A DNA stretch of 53,315 nt from Anaerosporobacter faecicola (GCF_012070565.1 NZ_JAAQRO010000028.1:1-53315), one strand, 5' to 3'. Shown: positions 1-8,381, numbered from the stretch's first letter. Numbers and translations: made by a program. Notes: generated from the sequence alone by a model not told the origin.

Positions 1-150
1 TTCGTATTTTGTTTGTTGTGGTGACTACATTATACTTCAAAAAGGGAGGTCATTGCTCTTTTTATTGCAAACTCCCATAAAATCGAGGTTTATACAATAA
101 AAAAGGTAGTAAAATTTGACACTACCAGATAAACATTGGAGGTACGAAAA

Positions 151-636
151 ATGAAAACATTAGTTGTTTATTATTCAATGGAAGGTAACACCAAGTTTGC
201 AGCACAGGAGCTTGCAAAAGAGGTACAGGGAGACTTATTAGAACTTGTTCCACAAAAAGCGTACCCAACAGGGAAAATAAGTAAGTTCATATTTGGAGGA
301 AAAGCAGCAACCTTTGGAGAAAAACCAAAACTAAAACCATATGACTGCGACTGCAACCAGTATGATCTAATCTTGATTGGTACACCAATCTGGAATAGCC
401 GTATAACACCGCCGTTGAATACATTTCTGCGGGATCATGACCTCTCAGAAAAGACAATAGCTTTGTTTGCTAGCAGTGCAGGAGGAGATGCAAGTCGTTT
501 CTTTGATTATATGAAGGAGAGATATTCCCATATTATAGATACATTGAGTTTAACCAATGCAGCTTTACAAAAAGAGGAAACAGAGAAAAAAGTAAAAGAA
601 TTTGCTAAAAATGTAATGAGCAAAATGAAAGAATAG
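151..636 (+). CDS. Flavodoxin-family protein
   Basis: This 161-residue protein has the flavodoxin fold and should bind FMN as a soluble electron carrier or small NAD(P)H-flavin oxidoreductase. The N-terminal segment YYSMEGNTKFAAQ is the phosphate-binding loop after the first beta strand, and the central LILIGTPIWNSRITPP matches the second FMN loop. I chose the ATG at 151 because GGAGG at 138-142 is correctly spaced for it; an in-frame TTG at 136 would place that ribosome binding site inside the gene. It stands alone, followed by about 230 bases without a gene. Family assignment is firm; the redox partner is unknown. Confidence 0.88.
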   Translation: MKTLVVYYSMEGNTKFAAQELAKEVQGDLLELVPQKAYPTGKISKFIFGGKAATFGEKPKLKPYDCDCNQYDLILIGTPIWNSRITPPLNTFLRDHDLSEKTIALFASSAGGDASRFFDYMKERYSHIIDTLSLTNAALQKEETEKKVKEFAKNVMSKMKE

Positions 637-865
637 AAAATTAAGGCGTCTAGAGTTATTGAAATAAAAATCTATTGGAATAAAAAACTTATACTGTAAT
701 AAAATTTGAACATTCACCTACATGTTTACCGTGACAAATACTGGTAATACTATAAACAGTAACATAAAGAAACAGACGGAATTGACACATTGTAATGATA
801 ATAAAAGATGGTTGCGTATGGTAGGGATTCCGTTAAATACATGGTGACAAGATAGGAGAATGATC

Positions 866-1681
866 ATGAAGGAAAAAGAAGAAGTTTCTTTCCTACAAAA
901 GACGATCAGATTTTTAAAACAACAAAATAGAAAAGTAAAAACAATTGCATATGTTAGCATCGTCCTGTGGATTGCTGTCATTTCTCAAATTGGTGTAAAT
1001 CGGTATTTTACAGATGATAGTAAGCTTGTGGATGCATTTACGAAGACGAATTCGGCGATTATGGATAGTAATCTATATATGGTTGCAGACTTAGGAACCG
1101 ATTATATGAAGGAAGAAGACGAGAAAAATCTTATCCAGTACATGGCATCTAAGATTGGAATTGATGAAGACTGTAAAATTACAAAAGGGGAAGAGCAAGA
1201 GGTACTGTATACGAAGTGTGTATCAGATGCTGCTACAACCATCATTAAACTGATTCGTAATCAGGAAGAGGAAAAAGATGGTGTGAAGATGGTGCGAAGA
1301 TATTTGATCGTAGACCTTACAATAAAAGAAGACGTGAATAGTATATTGACTTATAAGAAAAAGGCTGAAAAGAGTGCAGAAGGTTTAGAGGCCAGAGATG
1401 TAGAAAGTCAAGTCACTTTTACGGGTAGATATGATGGTAAGTTATCAATGGAGGAACGGAATCAAGTAACAGACCAGTTCCTACGTAACCTGCAAGCCAG
1501 TATTGTATTGGAGCAGCGTGGAGACGAGCTTTACACGATTTATGCCTATACGGGGTTGATTGATGATTATATTAAATCGCAGGGAAGTAAAATTAATGTA
1601 AATCTTGCATTTACCTATAATGAAAAGAAGAATACAACAAAATTATATGTAGCAACGCCTATTCTAAATCAGGATTATTAA
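866..1681 (+). CDS. YwmB-like membrane-anchored protein (TATA-box-binding-like fold)
   Basis: This 271-residue protein has a cytoplasmic basic N-terminus, one membrane segment at about residues 27-44 (IAYVSIVLWIAVISQIG) and an extracellular remainder. The last 90 residues, with the pattern FTGRYDGKLS...INVNLAFTY and the ending VATPILNQDY, resemble Bacillus YwmB, a secreted protein of unknown function that was named for a TATA-binding-like fold. The ATG at 866 is preferred over ATG 860 because GGAG at 855-858 sits 7 bases upstream of it. A long imperfect terminator hairpin follows. The match is from remembered sequence and the role is unknown. Confidence 0.6.
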   Translation: MKEKEEVSFLQKTIRFLKQQNRKVKTIAYVSIVLWIAVISQIGVNRYFTDDSKLVDAFTKTNSAIMDSNLYMVADLGTDYMKEEDEKNLIQYMASKIGIDEDCKITKGEEQEVLYTKCVSDAATTIIKLIRNQEEEKDGVKMVRRYLIVDLTIKEDVNSILTYKKKAEKSAEGLEARDVESQVTFTGRYDGKLSMEERNQVTDQFLRNLQASIVLEQRGDELYTIYAYTGLIDDYIKSQGSKINVNLAFTYNEKKNTTKLYVATPILNQDY

Positions 1682-1698
1682 TTGATTTGGGTTTACAA

Positions 1699-1778
1699 GC
1701 GCCCTCGCTTTGCTGAAGTGTGTTGGATCATTTGATATAAATACCGACAACTTCGTACAGAGTGAGAGCGCGTTTTTT
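1699..1778 (+). terminator. Intrinsic terminator after the YwmB-like gene
   Basis: The arms at 1699-1710 and 1760-1771 pair over 12 positions with one mismatch and wobble pairs. The long loop holds a second imperfect hairpin, and a run of six T follows. Confidence 0.6.
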
Positions 1779-1984
1779 GTTGAAATATAGCAAGCCTGTT
1801 CTTTACATCCTTCTGGTGACATTTTATACTAAATGTAAGGCTTATGATTGTTGAAGCTGAGAACGTACATAGATAGGCAATAGATAAGAAGGATTACGGA
1901 ATTTTGCACCGTTTACAAAGCATTCTAAACATATTCCGATATGGAAAGCAACGAAAGAGATAGGAACGAAACAGGAATAGGAAT

Positions 1985-2029
1985 AAAAAGATAGAAACAA
2001 AAAAGATAGAAACAAAAAAGATAGAAACA
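1985..2029 (+). repeat. Three perfect tandem copies of a 15-bp unit
   Basis: The unit AAAAAGATAGAAACA occurs three times without change at 1985-1999, 2000-2014 and 2015-2029. It lies just upstream of the ribosome binding site of the response regulator gene. The rest of the 366-base gap (1682-2047) holds only the terminator of the preceding gene and AT-rich sequence. Confidence 0.9.
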
Positions 2030-2047
2030 AAAGACAGGGGGTTAACA

Positions 2048-2719
2048 ATGATTTTAGTAATTGAAGATAACAAGGATGTGAATGACCTTCTGCGGGAGAC
2101 ATTGGTGGAAGCGGGATATGAGGCGGAATCTGCCTATACAGGCATAGATGGTATGAAGATGCTACACAAGAAAGAATATGCGCTGGTTCTTTTGGATCTT
2201 ATGCTCCCTTATAAAAGTGGGGACCAGATTCTAAAGGAGCTGCGGACCTTCTCGGATGCCATTGTGATTATTATATCGGCAAAAGATATGGTGGGAACAA
2301 AAGTTGATCTTCTTCGAATGGGAGCGGACGATTACATTACGAAACCTTTTGATTTAGATGAAGTGTTAGCAAGAGTGGAATCCAACCTTCGTAGACAGGA
2401 GAGAAAGCAGAAGCAAAACAAGAAGTATGAACACAAGAATCTGGTGTTAGATGCAACGAGTAAGCGGGTATGGCTGAATGAACAGGAAGTTGATTTGACG
2501 GCAAAAGAGTATTCCATATTAGAGATTATGATGGAATACCCGAATAAAGTATTTACGAAAGCAAGCATCTATGAAACGATATGGGGAGAAGAGTATTATG
2601 GAGATGATAATACGGTGAAAACCCACTTGAGTAATCTTAGAAGTAAAATTGCCCATTATGATGGGGAACAAGAGTACATAGAGACGGTTCGTGGAATTGG
2701 TTACCGTTTAAAACAGTAG
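2048..2719 (+). CDS. OmpR/PhoB-family response regulator
   Basis: This 223-residue regulator has an N-terminal receiver (about 1-115) and a C-terminal winged-helix DNA-binding domain (about 128-222, ending ETVRGIGYRLKQ). The receiver is intact: acidic residues E6 and D7, phospho-acceptor D50 in LLDLMLP, S77 and K99 in the KPF motif. It heads a four-gene unit with an ABC ATPase, a permease and a histidine kinase, the usual arrangement for sensing and exporting cell-envelope-active peptides. The ribosome binding site is AGGGGG. A tandem 11-bp repeat just downstream of the gene is the likely binding site controlling the transporter. The inducer cannot be read from sequence. Confidence 0.9.
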   Translation: MILVIEDNKDVNDLLRETLVEAGYEAESAYTGIDGMKMLHKKEYALVLLDLMLPYKSGDQILKELRTFSDAIVIIISAKDMVGTKVDLLRMGADDYITKPFDLDEVLARVESNLRRQERKQKQNKKYEHKNLVLDATSKRVWLNEQEVDLTAKEYSILEIMMEYPNKVFTKASIYETIWGEEYYGDDNTVKTHLSNLRSKIAHYDGEQEYIETVRGIGYRLKQ

Positions 2720-2752
2720 ATTTTATGTTTTCTTATCGTTCCTATGAAAAAT

Positions 2753-2774
2753 CTTAACCTTTACTTAACCTTTG
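2753..2774 (+). promoter_or_regulatory. Tandem 11-bp direct repeat, likely response-regulator operator
   Basis: CTTAACCTTTA and CTTAACCTTTG are adjacent at 2753-2763 and 2764-2774. OmpR-family dimers typically bind direct repeats spaced one helical turn apart. The site lies between the regulator stop codon and the ABC ATPase start, so autoregulated control of the transporter is the natural inference. Confidence 0.6.
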
Positions 2775-2822
2775 TCAAGTAAGATAGAGATAGTAAAAGG
2801 AGTAAGCAAAGGAGAGATGATG

Positions 2823-3746
2823 ATGGAAGAGTATATCTTACGTATAAATGATGTAACAAAGCAATTTAAGAATTTTACAGCACTTAATCAAGTACGCATT
2901 CAATTAAAGCAGGGAAAGATCTATGGATTAATTGGAAAAAATGGGGCAGGTAAGACAACCCTTATGCGATTGATCACAGGTCTAAGTTATCCAACGCAAG
3001 GTTCCATTGAGTTATTTGGTGAGAATAAGGAAGCAGGACTTCGCAGAGAAAGAAAACGAGTTGGTTCATTAATTGAATATCCAGCATTAGATGGAAATAT
3101 GACCGCAAAGGAAAATATGAAACTTCATCGCATCATTCGTGGAATACCCAACAAAACCATTGAGGATGAATTGTTACAAATGGTTGGGTTAGGCGACACA
3201 AAGAATAAAAAGGTAAAAGATTTTTCTTTAGGAATGCGTCAAAGACTTGGAATTGCAATTGCTATGATCGGGAATCCGGAATTATTAATTCTTGATGAGC
3301 CAGTGAATGGACTGGATCCTGTAGGTGTTGTAGAGATTCGAAACTTAATAAAACGAATCTGTGAAGAAAGAAATATTACGATATTGATCTCCAGTCACAA
3401 TTTGCCTGAACTGTACCAAACGGCAACAGACTATATTATTATTGATAAGGGACGTGTTTGTCAAACACTGACTTTACCAGAACTTGAAAAAAAGTGTAGC
3501 CATCATCTTGTTATCGAGTGTGATGAAGTAGAAAAGTTAGTGCAAGTTTTCGAGACAAAATTGCAAACAACAGATTATAGGGTTTTGCAGGATGGTAGCG
3601 TACATTTAGATGGATTTTTAGAAGATCGAAAGTATGTCATGAAGACCATTGTGGATAGTGGAATCATACCAACCAAATTTGCAGTGGAAGGAGATACCTT
3701 AGAAAATTATTATCTACCTGTGATTGGAGGAAAGAACAATGATTAA
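2823..3746 (+). CDS. ABC transporter ATPase, BcrA/lantibiotic-immunity type
   Basis: This 307-residue ATPase has Walker A (GKNGAGKT), Q-loop region, signature SLGMRQ, Walker B (LLILDEP) and an H-loop histidine (SSHN). The layout and a C-terminal extension of about 90 residues after the nucleotide-binding domain match the BcrA/LanF group that powers bacitracin or lantibiotic export. Three consecutive ATG codons (2817, 2820, 2823) precede GAAGAG; the AAAGGAG at 2808-2814 is best spaced for the last one. Its 3' end overlaps the permease gene by 8 bases, showing translational coupling. Substrate specificity is an inference from context. Confidence 0.88.
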   Translation: MEEYILRINDVTKQFKNFTALNQVRIQLKQGKIYGLIGKNGAGKTTLMRLITGLSYPTQGSIELFGENKEAGLRRERKRVGSLIEYPALDGNMTAKENMKLHRIIRGIPNKTIEDELLQMVGLGDTKNKKVKDFSLGMRQRLGIAIAMIGNPELLILDEPVNGLDPVGVVEIRNLIKRICEERNITILISSHNLPELYQTATDYIIIDKGRVCQTLTLPELEKKCSHHLVIECDEVEKLVQVFETKLQTTDYRVLQDGSVHLDGFLEDRKYVMKTIVDSGIIPTKFAVEGDTLENYYLPVIGGKNND

Positions 3747-4521
3747 TTTACTACATGCGGATTTATTTCGATTAAAAAAATCAAAGGCATTAAAAGGTTG
3801 TTTATTGGTTGTAACCATCTGTGCAGTTTTGTTAGCATTTGTTTCTCATGGTGTTATGGAGGGAGAAATTGATATTGCTGCAAACACGGTATCAGGGTTA
3901 TCCGACATTTTCCTAATGTCGGTAATTGTACCACTAATGGTAGGTATTTTGATTTGTGGTGATTTTGAAAGCAAAGACATCCATGATGCAATTAGTTGCG
4001 GAAGAAGTGCAATCGTGCTTAGTAAGACCATTAGTTTTCTCTTGGTTGTTTGTATCTTAGTATTACCTTATGTATTGGTTGCGTTTATTGGTTTCTTAAG
4101 TGGAGGAAGTTTTTCAGAACTATTTGGATTTTCTTCTTATACCAATTTGTTAGCCAGTACTGGTAACTATCAAAAAGATAGTGCTACCATATTAAAAACC
4201 ATTGGGCTTTTGTTCACTACAATAATTTTATATGCAGGTAGATTAAGCATCTGTATACCAGTGGCATTTGCAGTAAGAAAACCTGTTTTAGTTACCGCAA
4301 TAGGAGTAGTATTCGGATTTGTTGTAGACGCTGCGGTAGCAGGCATGGAGAAGATTGATGGATTATGTGATCTTATTGATATGACTCCATATACCCATCA
4401 AGTAATAACTTTGGAACAAAGCGGAGGAGAATACATAAAAACAATTTTTATCAGTGTAGTCTTTATTGTTATTATGAGTGGGATTGCTTATTTGCTGTTT
4501 AGAAAGTCAGAAGTAAAGTAA
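3739..4521 (+). CDS. ABC-2-type transporter permease (BcrB/LanE-like)
   Basis: This 260-residue membrane protein has about six hydrophobic segments (roughly residues 18-40, 58-75, 95-120, 150-172, 180-200 and 235-255). It should pair with the ATPase encoded just upstream to form a peptide or antibiotic exporter. The ATG at 3739 has GGAGG at 3726-3730 and overlaps the ATPase stop codon by 8 bases. The primary sequence of such permeases diverges quickly, so the assignment rests on topology, size and operon position. Confidence 0.82.
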   Translation: MINLLHADLFRLKKSKALKGCLLVVTICAVLLAFVSHGVMEGEIDIAANTVSGLSDIFLMSVIVPLMVGILICGDFESKDIHDAISCGRSAIVLSKTISFLLVVCILVLPYVLVAFIGFLSGGSFSELFGFSSYTNLLASTGNYQKDSATILKTIGLLFTTIILYAGRLSICIPVAFAVRKPVLVTAIGVVFGFVVDAAVAGMEKIDGLCDLIDMTPYTHQVITLEQSGGEYIKTIFISVVFIVIMSGIAYLLFRKSEVK

Positions 4522-4606
4522 CAAGGTTGTTACTAAGGAAATTATTTAAAATAGCTGGATTGTTTGTAGTAGTGGAGTTGAAATATTAAGATGATGAGGT
4601 ATTAAT

Positions 4607-5500
4607 ATGATCATACTATTAACGGTAGTTCTTGTGTGTCTGTTTTGCTATATTATTATTATGCGACGTCAGCTTCGCAACATGAACAGACTACTTCAGA
4701 AGAGAATACAAAAGGGAACAAATCAAGTAGTTAGTCTTGAACTGTATGATAAGGAATTGAACCAATTGGCGGAGAATGTGAATATATGTCTTAAGGCGGA
4801 GGAAACCCTCCGCCTTAAGGTCATCCATGAAGAACGGGATTTTAAAGATTTGATTGCGAATATATCCCATGATCTTCGTACACCATTAACGGCGGTAAAA
4901 GGATATCTTCAATTACTAGAAAAGAGTGACTTAACAGCAGAACAAAGAGAAAAGTTGTCCATTGCTCAAAAACACACGATGGAGTTAGGGGATCGAGTAG
5001 AACAGTTCTTTGAATATGCGTATCTGATGGATTCCAATCCTGTGATTGAAAAGAAACGAATCAACCTGACAAATCTGGTGATGGAAGGAATTGCAGCAGT
5101 CATACCTGCGTTAGAGGAGAAGAAACTAGATACCAGATTAGAAGAGCAGCCCATATATATCAAAGGCGATCTTGGAATGACAAAACGGATTGTAGAAAAT
5201 CTTATTCGAAATTGTATTGTGCATGCAGTAGAGTACATTGCAATATGTTATTCTAGAGAAAAAGATCAAGTGACAATGCATGTTAAAAACCCTATAATCA
5301 AAGGGGAAGAGATTGTACCAGAGCAATTATTTGAACGATTTTATGTGGGAAACCGTGCGAGACAGACTACGGGACTTGGTTTGGCGATTGTTAAGCTGCT
5401 TGTCACACAAATGGGAGGAAGCGCAAAAGCGAGTATAGAAAATCAGGTGTTGGATATTCAAATTAGCTTTCTAAGTGCAGAGAATGCGAATACCTTATAG
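4607..5500 (+). CDS. Sensor histidine kinase of the ABC-transporter module
   Basis: This 297-residue kinase has one N-terminal membrane segment (about 1-19), a short linker, a HisKA domain with phospho-acceptor H88 in NISHDLRTPL, and a HATPase domain with the N-box (LIRNCIVHA) and G-box (TTGLGLAIVKLL). It has no real extracellular sensor loop, as in intramembrane-sensing kinases that read the state of an associated ABC transporter. Its partner is the response regulator at the start of the unit. Residues 62-71, in the linker, are encoded by a perfect 13-bp inverted repeat, described among the findings. Confidence 0.88.
   Translation: MIILLTVVLVCLFCYIIIMRRQLRNMNRLLQKRIQKGTNQVVSLELYDKELNQLAENVNICLKAEETLRLKVIHEERDFKDLIANISHDLRTPLTAVKGYLQLLEKSDLTAEQREKLSIAQKHTMELGDRVEQFFEYAYLMDSNPVIEKKRINLTNLVMEGIAAVIPALEEKKLDTRLEEQPIYIKGDLGMTKRIVENLIRNCIVHAVEYIAICYSREKDQVTMHVKNPIIKGEEIVPEQLFERFYVGNRARQTTGLGLAIVKLLVTQMGGSAKASIENQVLDIQISFLSAENANTL
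4790..4819. repeat. Perfect 13-bp hairpin inside the histidine kinase gene
   Basis: The arm CTTAAGGCGGAGG (4790-4802), loop AAAC and the exact reverse complement (4807-4819) lie inside the open reading frame and encode LKAEETLRLK. The stem is GC-rich against an AT-rich background. Confidence 0.9.
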
Positions 5501-5557
5501 CACAAATCATTATTTCACTCATATATTAGTAATGATATAGGATTGAGGAGCGTAGTC

Positions 5558-6877
5558 ATGAGTAGCAATATAGGTAATTGCAAAGCCACAGCCAATGATT
5601 TTGTTGATTTCTTAACAAATAATTACTTAAGTTATGAAGATATGTATAGAGATATGATTAAGAGCAATACAACGAGGAATGAAGAGACTACAGTAGAAAA
5701 AGGGATGAACACGGAGAGAAATGAAGAAGAGGATAACCGTAACCCTATGAGTCGGAATAGTAGGAGTAGAAGAAATACAAATAGAAATGACAACATGCAA
5801 GAAGAAGGTAATCAGTGGCAGGAGCAAGAAGAAAATTATATGGAACCACGCCAGCCAGAGAATAGAGAAATGAACGACCGAATGGACGACAACATGCCAG
5901 GTGACATGAATGATGGAATGAGAGATCGAATGAATGACAATATGCCAGGAGATATGAACGACCGAATGAACAACGGAATGAGAGATCGAATGAATGACAA
6001 TATGCCAGGAGATATGAACGACCGAATGAACAACGGAATGAGAGATCGAATGAATGACAGTATGTCAGATGAAATGAATGACCGAATGAACGACGGAATG
6101 AGAGATCGAATGAATGACAGTATGTCAGATGAAATGAATGACCGAATGAACGACGGAATGAGAGATCGAATGAATGACAGTATGTCAGATGATATGAATG
6201 ACCAAATGAACGACGGAATGAGAAATCGAATGAATGACAACATGCCAGGAGATATGAATGATGGAATGAGAGACCAAATGAGAGATCGAATGAATGATGG
6301 CATGAGAGACCAAATGAGAGATCGAATGAATGATGGCATGAGAAACCCAATGAACAACGACATGGGATATCAAATGAACGATTATATGTCAGAAGACGAT
6401 AGGGTACCATATCGATACCAAGCACCTAACTATTCCAGATATATAGATGATATGTCAGGTTATTACATGCCAGATCGAGTGAATCAAGAAGAAGAGCGGA
6501 CGGACGACGACACGGTATACATGAAGAGTTTATACCCACAAGCTGCAAGAAAAGTACTTCGCTATGTGGAGGATGAGTGCGACAAATTAGAATACTGTGG
6601 AAGTTGTATGTTTGATGAATATCCAGATCGTACGAATATGAATCGAATTGCACTTCGTATCTATGAAAATGTGAAAGAGCTTAGGGAAGTAGAACAAGAT
6701 CAAAAGGAGGTAATGATAAATCAGTATTGTGACAGAAGATATTGTCCATATAATCGTTGCGTAGATTGTTATGAGGATGGAAGACCAAATTGGCTGTATC
6801 AGATGATTCAGAGTATGTTATACCAGGAGATGCTAAATCGTCGGAGGAGATATCGATATCGTCGTTTTCGGTACTAG
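5558..6877 (+). CDS. Met-rich tetrad-repeat protein with Cys-rich C-terminus, possible spore coat protein
   Basis: This 439-residue protein has three parts. Residues 1-104 are an acidic/polar start (MSSNIGNCKATANDFVDFL). Residues 105-277 consist only of four-residue units beginning with Met (MNDR, MNDG, MRDR, MNDN, MPGD, MSDE), giving 44 methionines in perfect register. The C-terminal 120 residues hold a conserved-looking domain (VYMKSLYPQAARKVLRYVED) with nine cysteines in CGSC-like and CPYNRCVDC-like clusters, and end in an Arg/Tyr tail (RRRRYRYRRFRY). Tyr/Arg-rich tails and low-complexity repeats are common in clostridial spore coat proteins, so a coat or spore role is a guess. ATG 5558 has GAGGAG at 5545-5550. 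No function is established. Confidence 0.8.
   Translation: MSSNIGNCKATANDFVDFLTNNYLSYEDMYRDMIKSNTTRNEETTVEKGMNTERNEEEDNRNPMSRNSRSRRNTNRNDNMQEEGNQWQEQEENYMEPRQPENREMNDRMDDNMPGDMNDGMRDRMNDNMPGDMNDRMNNGMRDRMNDNMPGDMNDRMNNGMRDRMNDSMSDEMNDRMNDGMRDRMNDSMSDEMNDRMNDGMRDRMNDSMSDDMNDQMNDGMRNRMNDNMPGDMNDGMRDQMRDRMNDGMRDQMRDRMNDGMRNPMNNDMGYQMNDYMSEDDRVPYRYQAPNYSRYIDDMSGYYMPDRVNQEEERTDDDTVYMKSLYPQAARKVLRYVEDECDKLEYCGSCMFDEYPDRTNMNRIALRIYENVKELREVEQDQKEVMINQYCDRRYCPYNRCVDCYEDGRPNWLYQMIQSMLYQEMLNRRRRYRYRRFRY
5870..6388 (+). repeat. Tandem 12-bp-register coding repeat, 60-bp higher-order unit
   Basis: The region is built of 12-bp codon quartets each starting with ATG. These are arranged into 60-bp units between about 5930 and 6240, then shorter 36-bp units (MNDG-MRDQ-MRDR). 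Adjacent 60-bp copies at 6061-6180 are nearly identical, indicating recent expansion by slippage or recombination. Confidence 0.9.
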
Positions 6878-6960
6878 TATAAGGCTAGGTTAATCATTCG
6901 TAGGTTGACTAAGATACCTTTTATGAAATGCTGTTGACCCTAACTAGTTAGTTATTAAGT

Positions 6961-7009
6961 ACGGGATTGCTGTAATTACTATAATTAATATAGAGTGCAG
7001 TAGTCCCGT
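6961..7009. terminator. Hairpin after the Met-rich gene, possible terminator
   Basis: Arms 6961-6972 and 6998-7009 pair over 12 positions with two wobbles, but the following sequence lacks a clean T run. It lies in a 322-base gap (6878-7199) that otherwise contains only a second hairpin next to the following gene. Confidence 0.4.
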
Positions 7010-7117
7010 TACTTGTTATTTGATTGAATCTATGTGATAATAATGTACAAGAACAGTAATTTCCTATAAGGAGAGAGAATTGTTTCGAGCAATAAAAAAA
7101 TAAGAGTATTTTAAGAA

Positions 7118-7151
7118 TTACCTAGTTGTAGAAAGCTTACAAACTAGGTAA
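7118..7151. promoter_or_regulatory. Inverted repeat upstream of the methyltransferase gene
   Basis: TTACCTAGTT (7118-7127) and AACTAGGTAA (7142-7151) are exact inverse complements, extended by three more pairs with one bulge. The hairpin sits about 50 bases before the start codon and could be an operator or a leader RNA stem. Confidence 0.45.
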
Positions 7152-7199
7152 AATGGGTAGTAGTAAGATGCGATTGCATTGAAAGGAGAAACAAAACAA

Positions 7200-8381
7200 A
7201 TGGATAGCAAGATCACCTCTGTTTTGGAAGAGGCATTAACAATAGATTTGTACGATATTATTATCAGTAATCCAATAAAAAGGGAAGGAATCATTAAGAT
7301 TAAGGTTCGCCCAATTTTATTGCAGAATAAATTGTTATTTCAAGTAGAAGAATTCGATGGCAAACAAGTATTTCATAGTAATGATACGAGAGAAATTATA
7401 TTAGAAAAGGCACAGGATTGGTTCTCAGAACATTTTCGCCAGGCAGAGATTCGAACAAAAGAACAGCAGTATATGATACTGATCAGTAAAAAAGGCAAAG
7501 TAACCATTAAGAAAAAACAACAGAAGGTTTTAGGAGTCAAGCAGAACCTTACCCATAATCGTACCAAACAGTATCTGCTACAGGAGGGAACGGTAGTACC
7601 ATTTCTTGTGGATCTTGGGGTTATGACTGCAGAAGGAAAGATTATTCATGCCAAATATGATAAATTCAAACAGATTAATCGTTATGTAGAATTCATTGAA
7701 GACGTTATTCCAAGTTTGGAAGCGGTGTTAAAACAGAAAGAAGAACTGACAATCATAGACTTTGGTTGTGGCAAATCCTATTTAACATTTGCATTATACT
7801 ACTATCTACATGAGGTAAAAGGATATCCAATCCATGTAATTGGATTAGATTTAAAGCATGATGTGATTGAGCACTGCAATAAGTTGGCAAAACGATATGG
7901 TTATGATAAATTAGAGTTCCTTCATGGAGATATTGCCACATATGAAGGGACAAGTATTGTGGATATGGTAGTAACGCTTCATGCTTGTGATACAGCTACA
8001 GATTATGCCCTACACAAGGCCGTTACTTGGGGAGCAAAGGTCATCCTATCCGTACCATGTTGTCAACATGAGGTAAATAAACAAATTGCTTGTCCGGATC
8101 TAGAGCCAGTTCTGAAATATGGATTGATCAAGGAGCGTACTGCCGCATTGGTAACCGATTCTCTCCGTGCATCTTTATTAGAGATTTTAGGGTATCGTAC
8201 ACAGATTCTTGAATTTATCGATATGGAACATACACCAAAGAATATACTAATTCGGGCGGTGAAAGAGGGAACGGTGAAAAACCGGGCACAATTGTTGGAA
8301 GAATATATGAGATGCAAGGAATATCTTCATGTTGAACCAACATTCTATACTCTTTGTAAAAAAGATCATTTGATTAAGTAG
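7200..8381 (+). CDS. Class I SAM-dependent methyltransferase (Methyltransf_32-like)
   Basis: This 393-residue protein has an N-terminal domain of about 170 residues of unknown role, then a Rossmann-type methyltransferase domain. The SAM-binding loop is IIDFGCGKSYLTFALYYYL, the acidic end of strand 2 is GLDLK, and VTLHACDTATDYAL is diagnostic of the Methyltransf_32 group related to eukaryotic GSTCD/METTL25-like proteins. SVPCCQHEVNKQ follows as in that family. The ATG at 7200 has AAAGGAG at 7182-7187. The methylated substrate (probably an RNA or protein) cannot be told. Confidence 0.8.
   Translation: MDSKITSVLEEALTIDLYDIIISNPIKREGIIKIKVRPILLQNKLLFQVEEFDGKQVFHSNDTREIILEKAQDWFSEHFRQAEIRTKEQQYMILISKKGKVTIKKKQQKVLGVKQNLTHNRTKQYLLQEGTVVPFLVDLGVMTAEGKIIHAKYDKFKQINRYVEFIEDVIPSLEAVLKQKEELTIIDFGCGKSYLTFALYYYLHEVKGYPIHVIGLDLKHDVIEHCNKLAKRYGYDKLEFLHGDIATYEGTSIVDMVVTLHACDTATDYALHKAVTWGAKVILSVPCCQHEVNKQIACPDLEPVLKYGLIKERTAALVTDSLRASLLEILGYRTQILEFIDMEHTPKNILIRAVKEGTVKNRAQLLEEYMRCKEYLHVEPTFYTLCKKDHLIK

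Noticed and set aside
5870-6388. CRISPR-like array
   Set aside because: The repeats are contiguous and coding, with no unique spacers.
5745-6425. Long minus-strand frame of 226 residues opposite the Met-rich gene
   Set aside because: It is the mirror image of the 12-bp-register repeat, has Ser/His/Phe low complexity and no ribosome binding site; the + strand gene has one.
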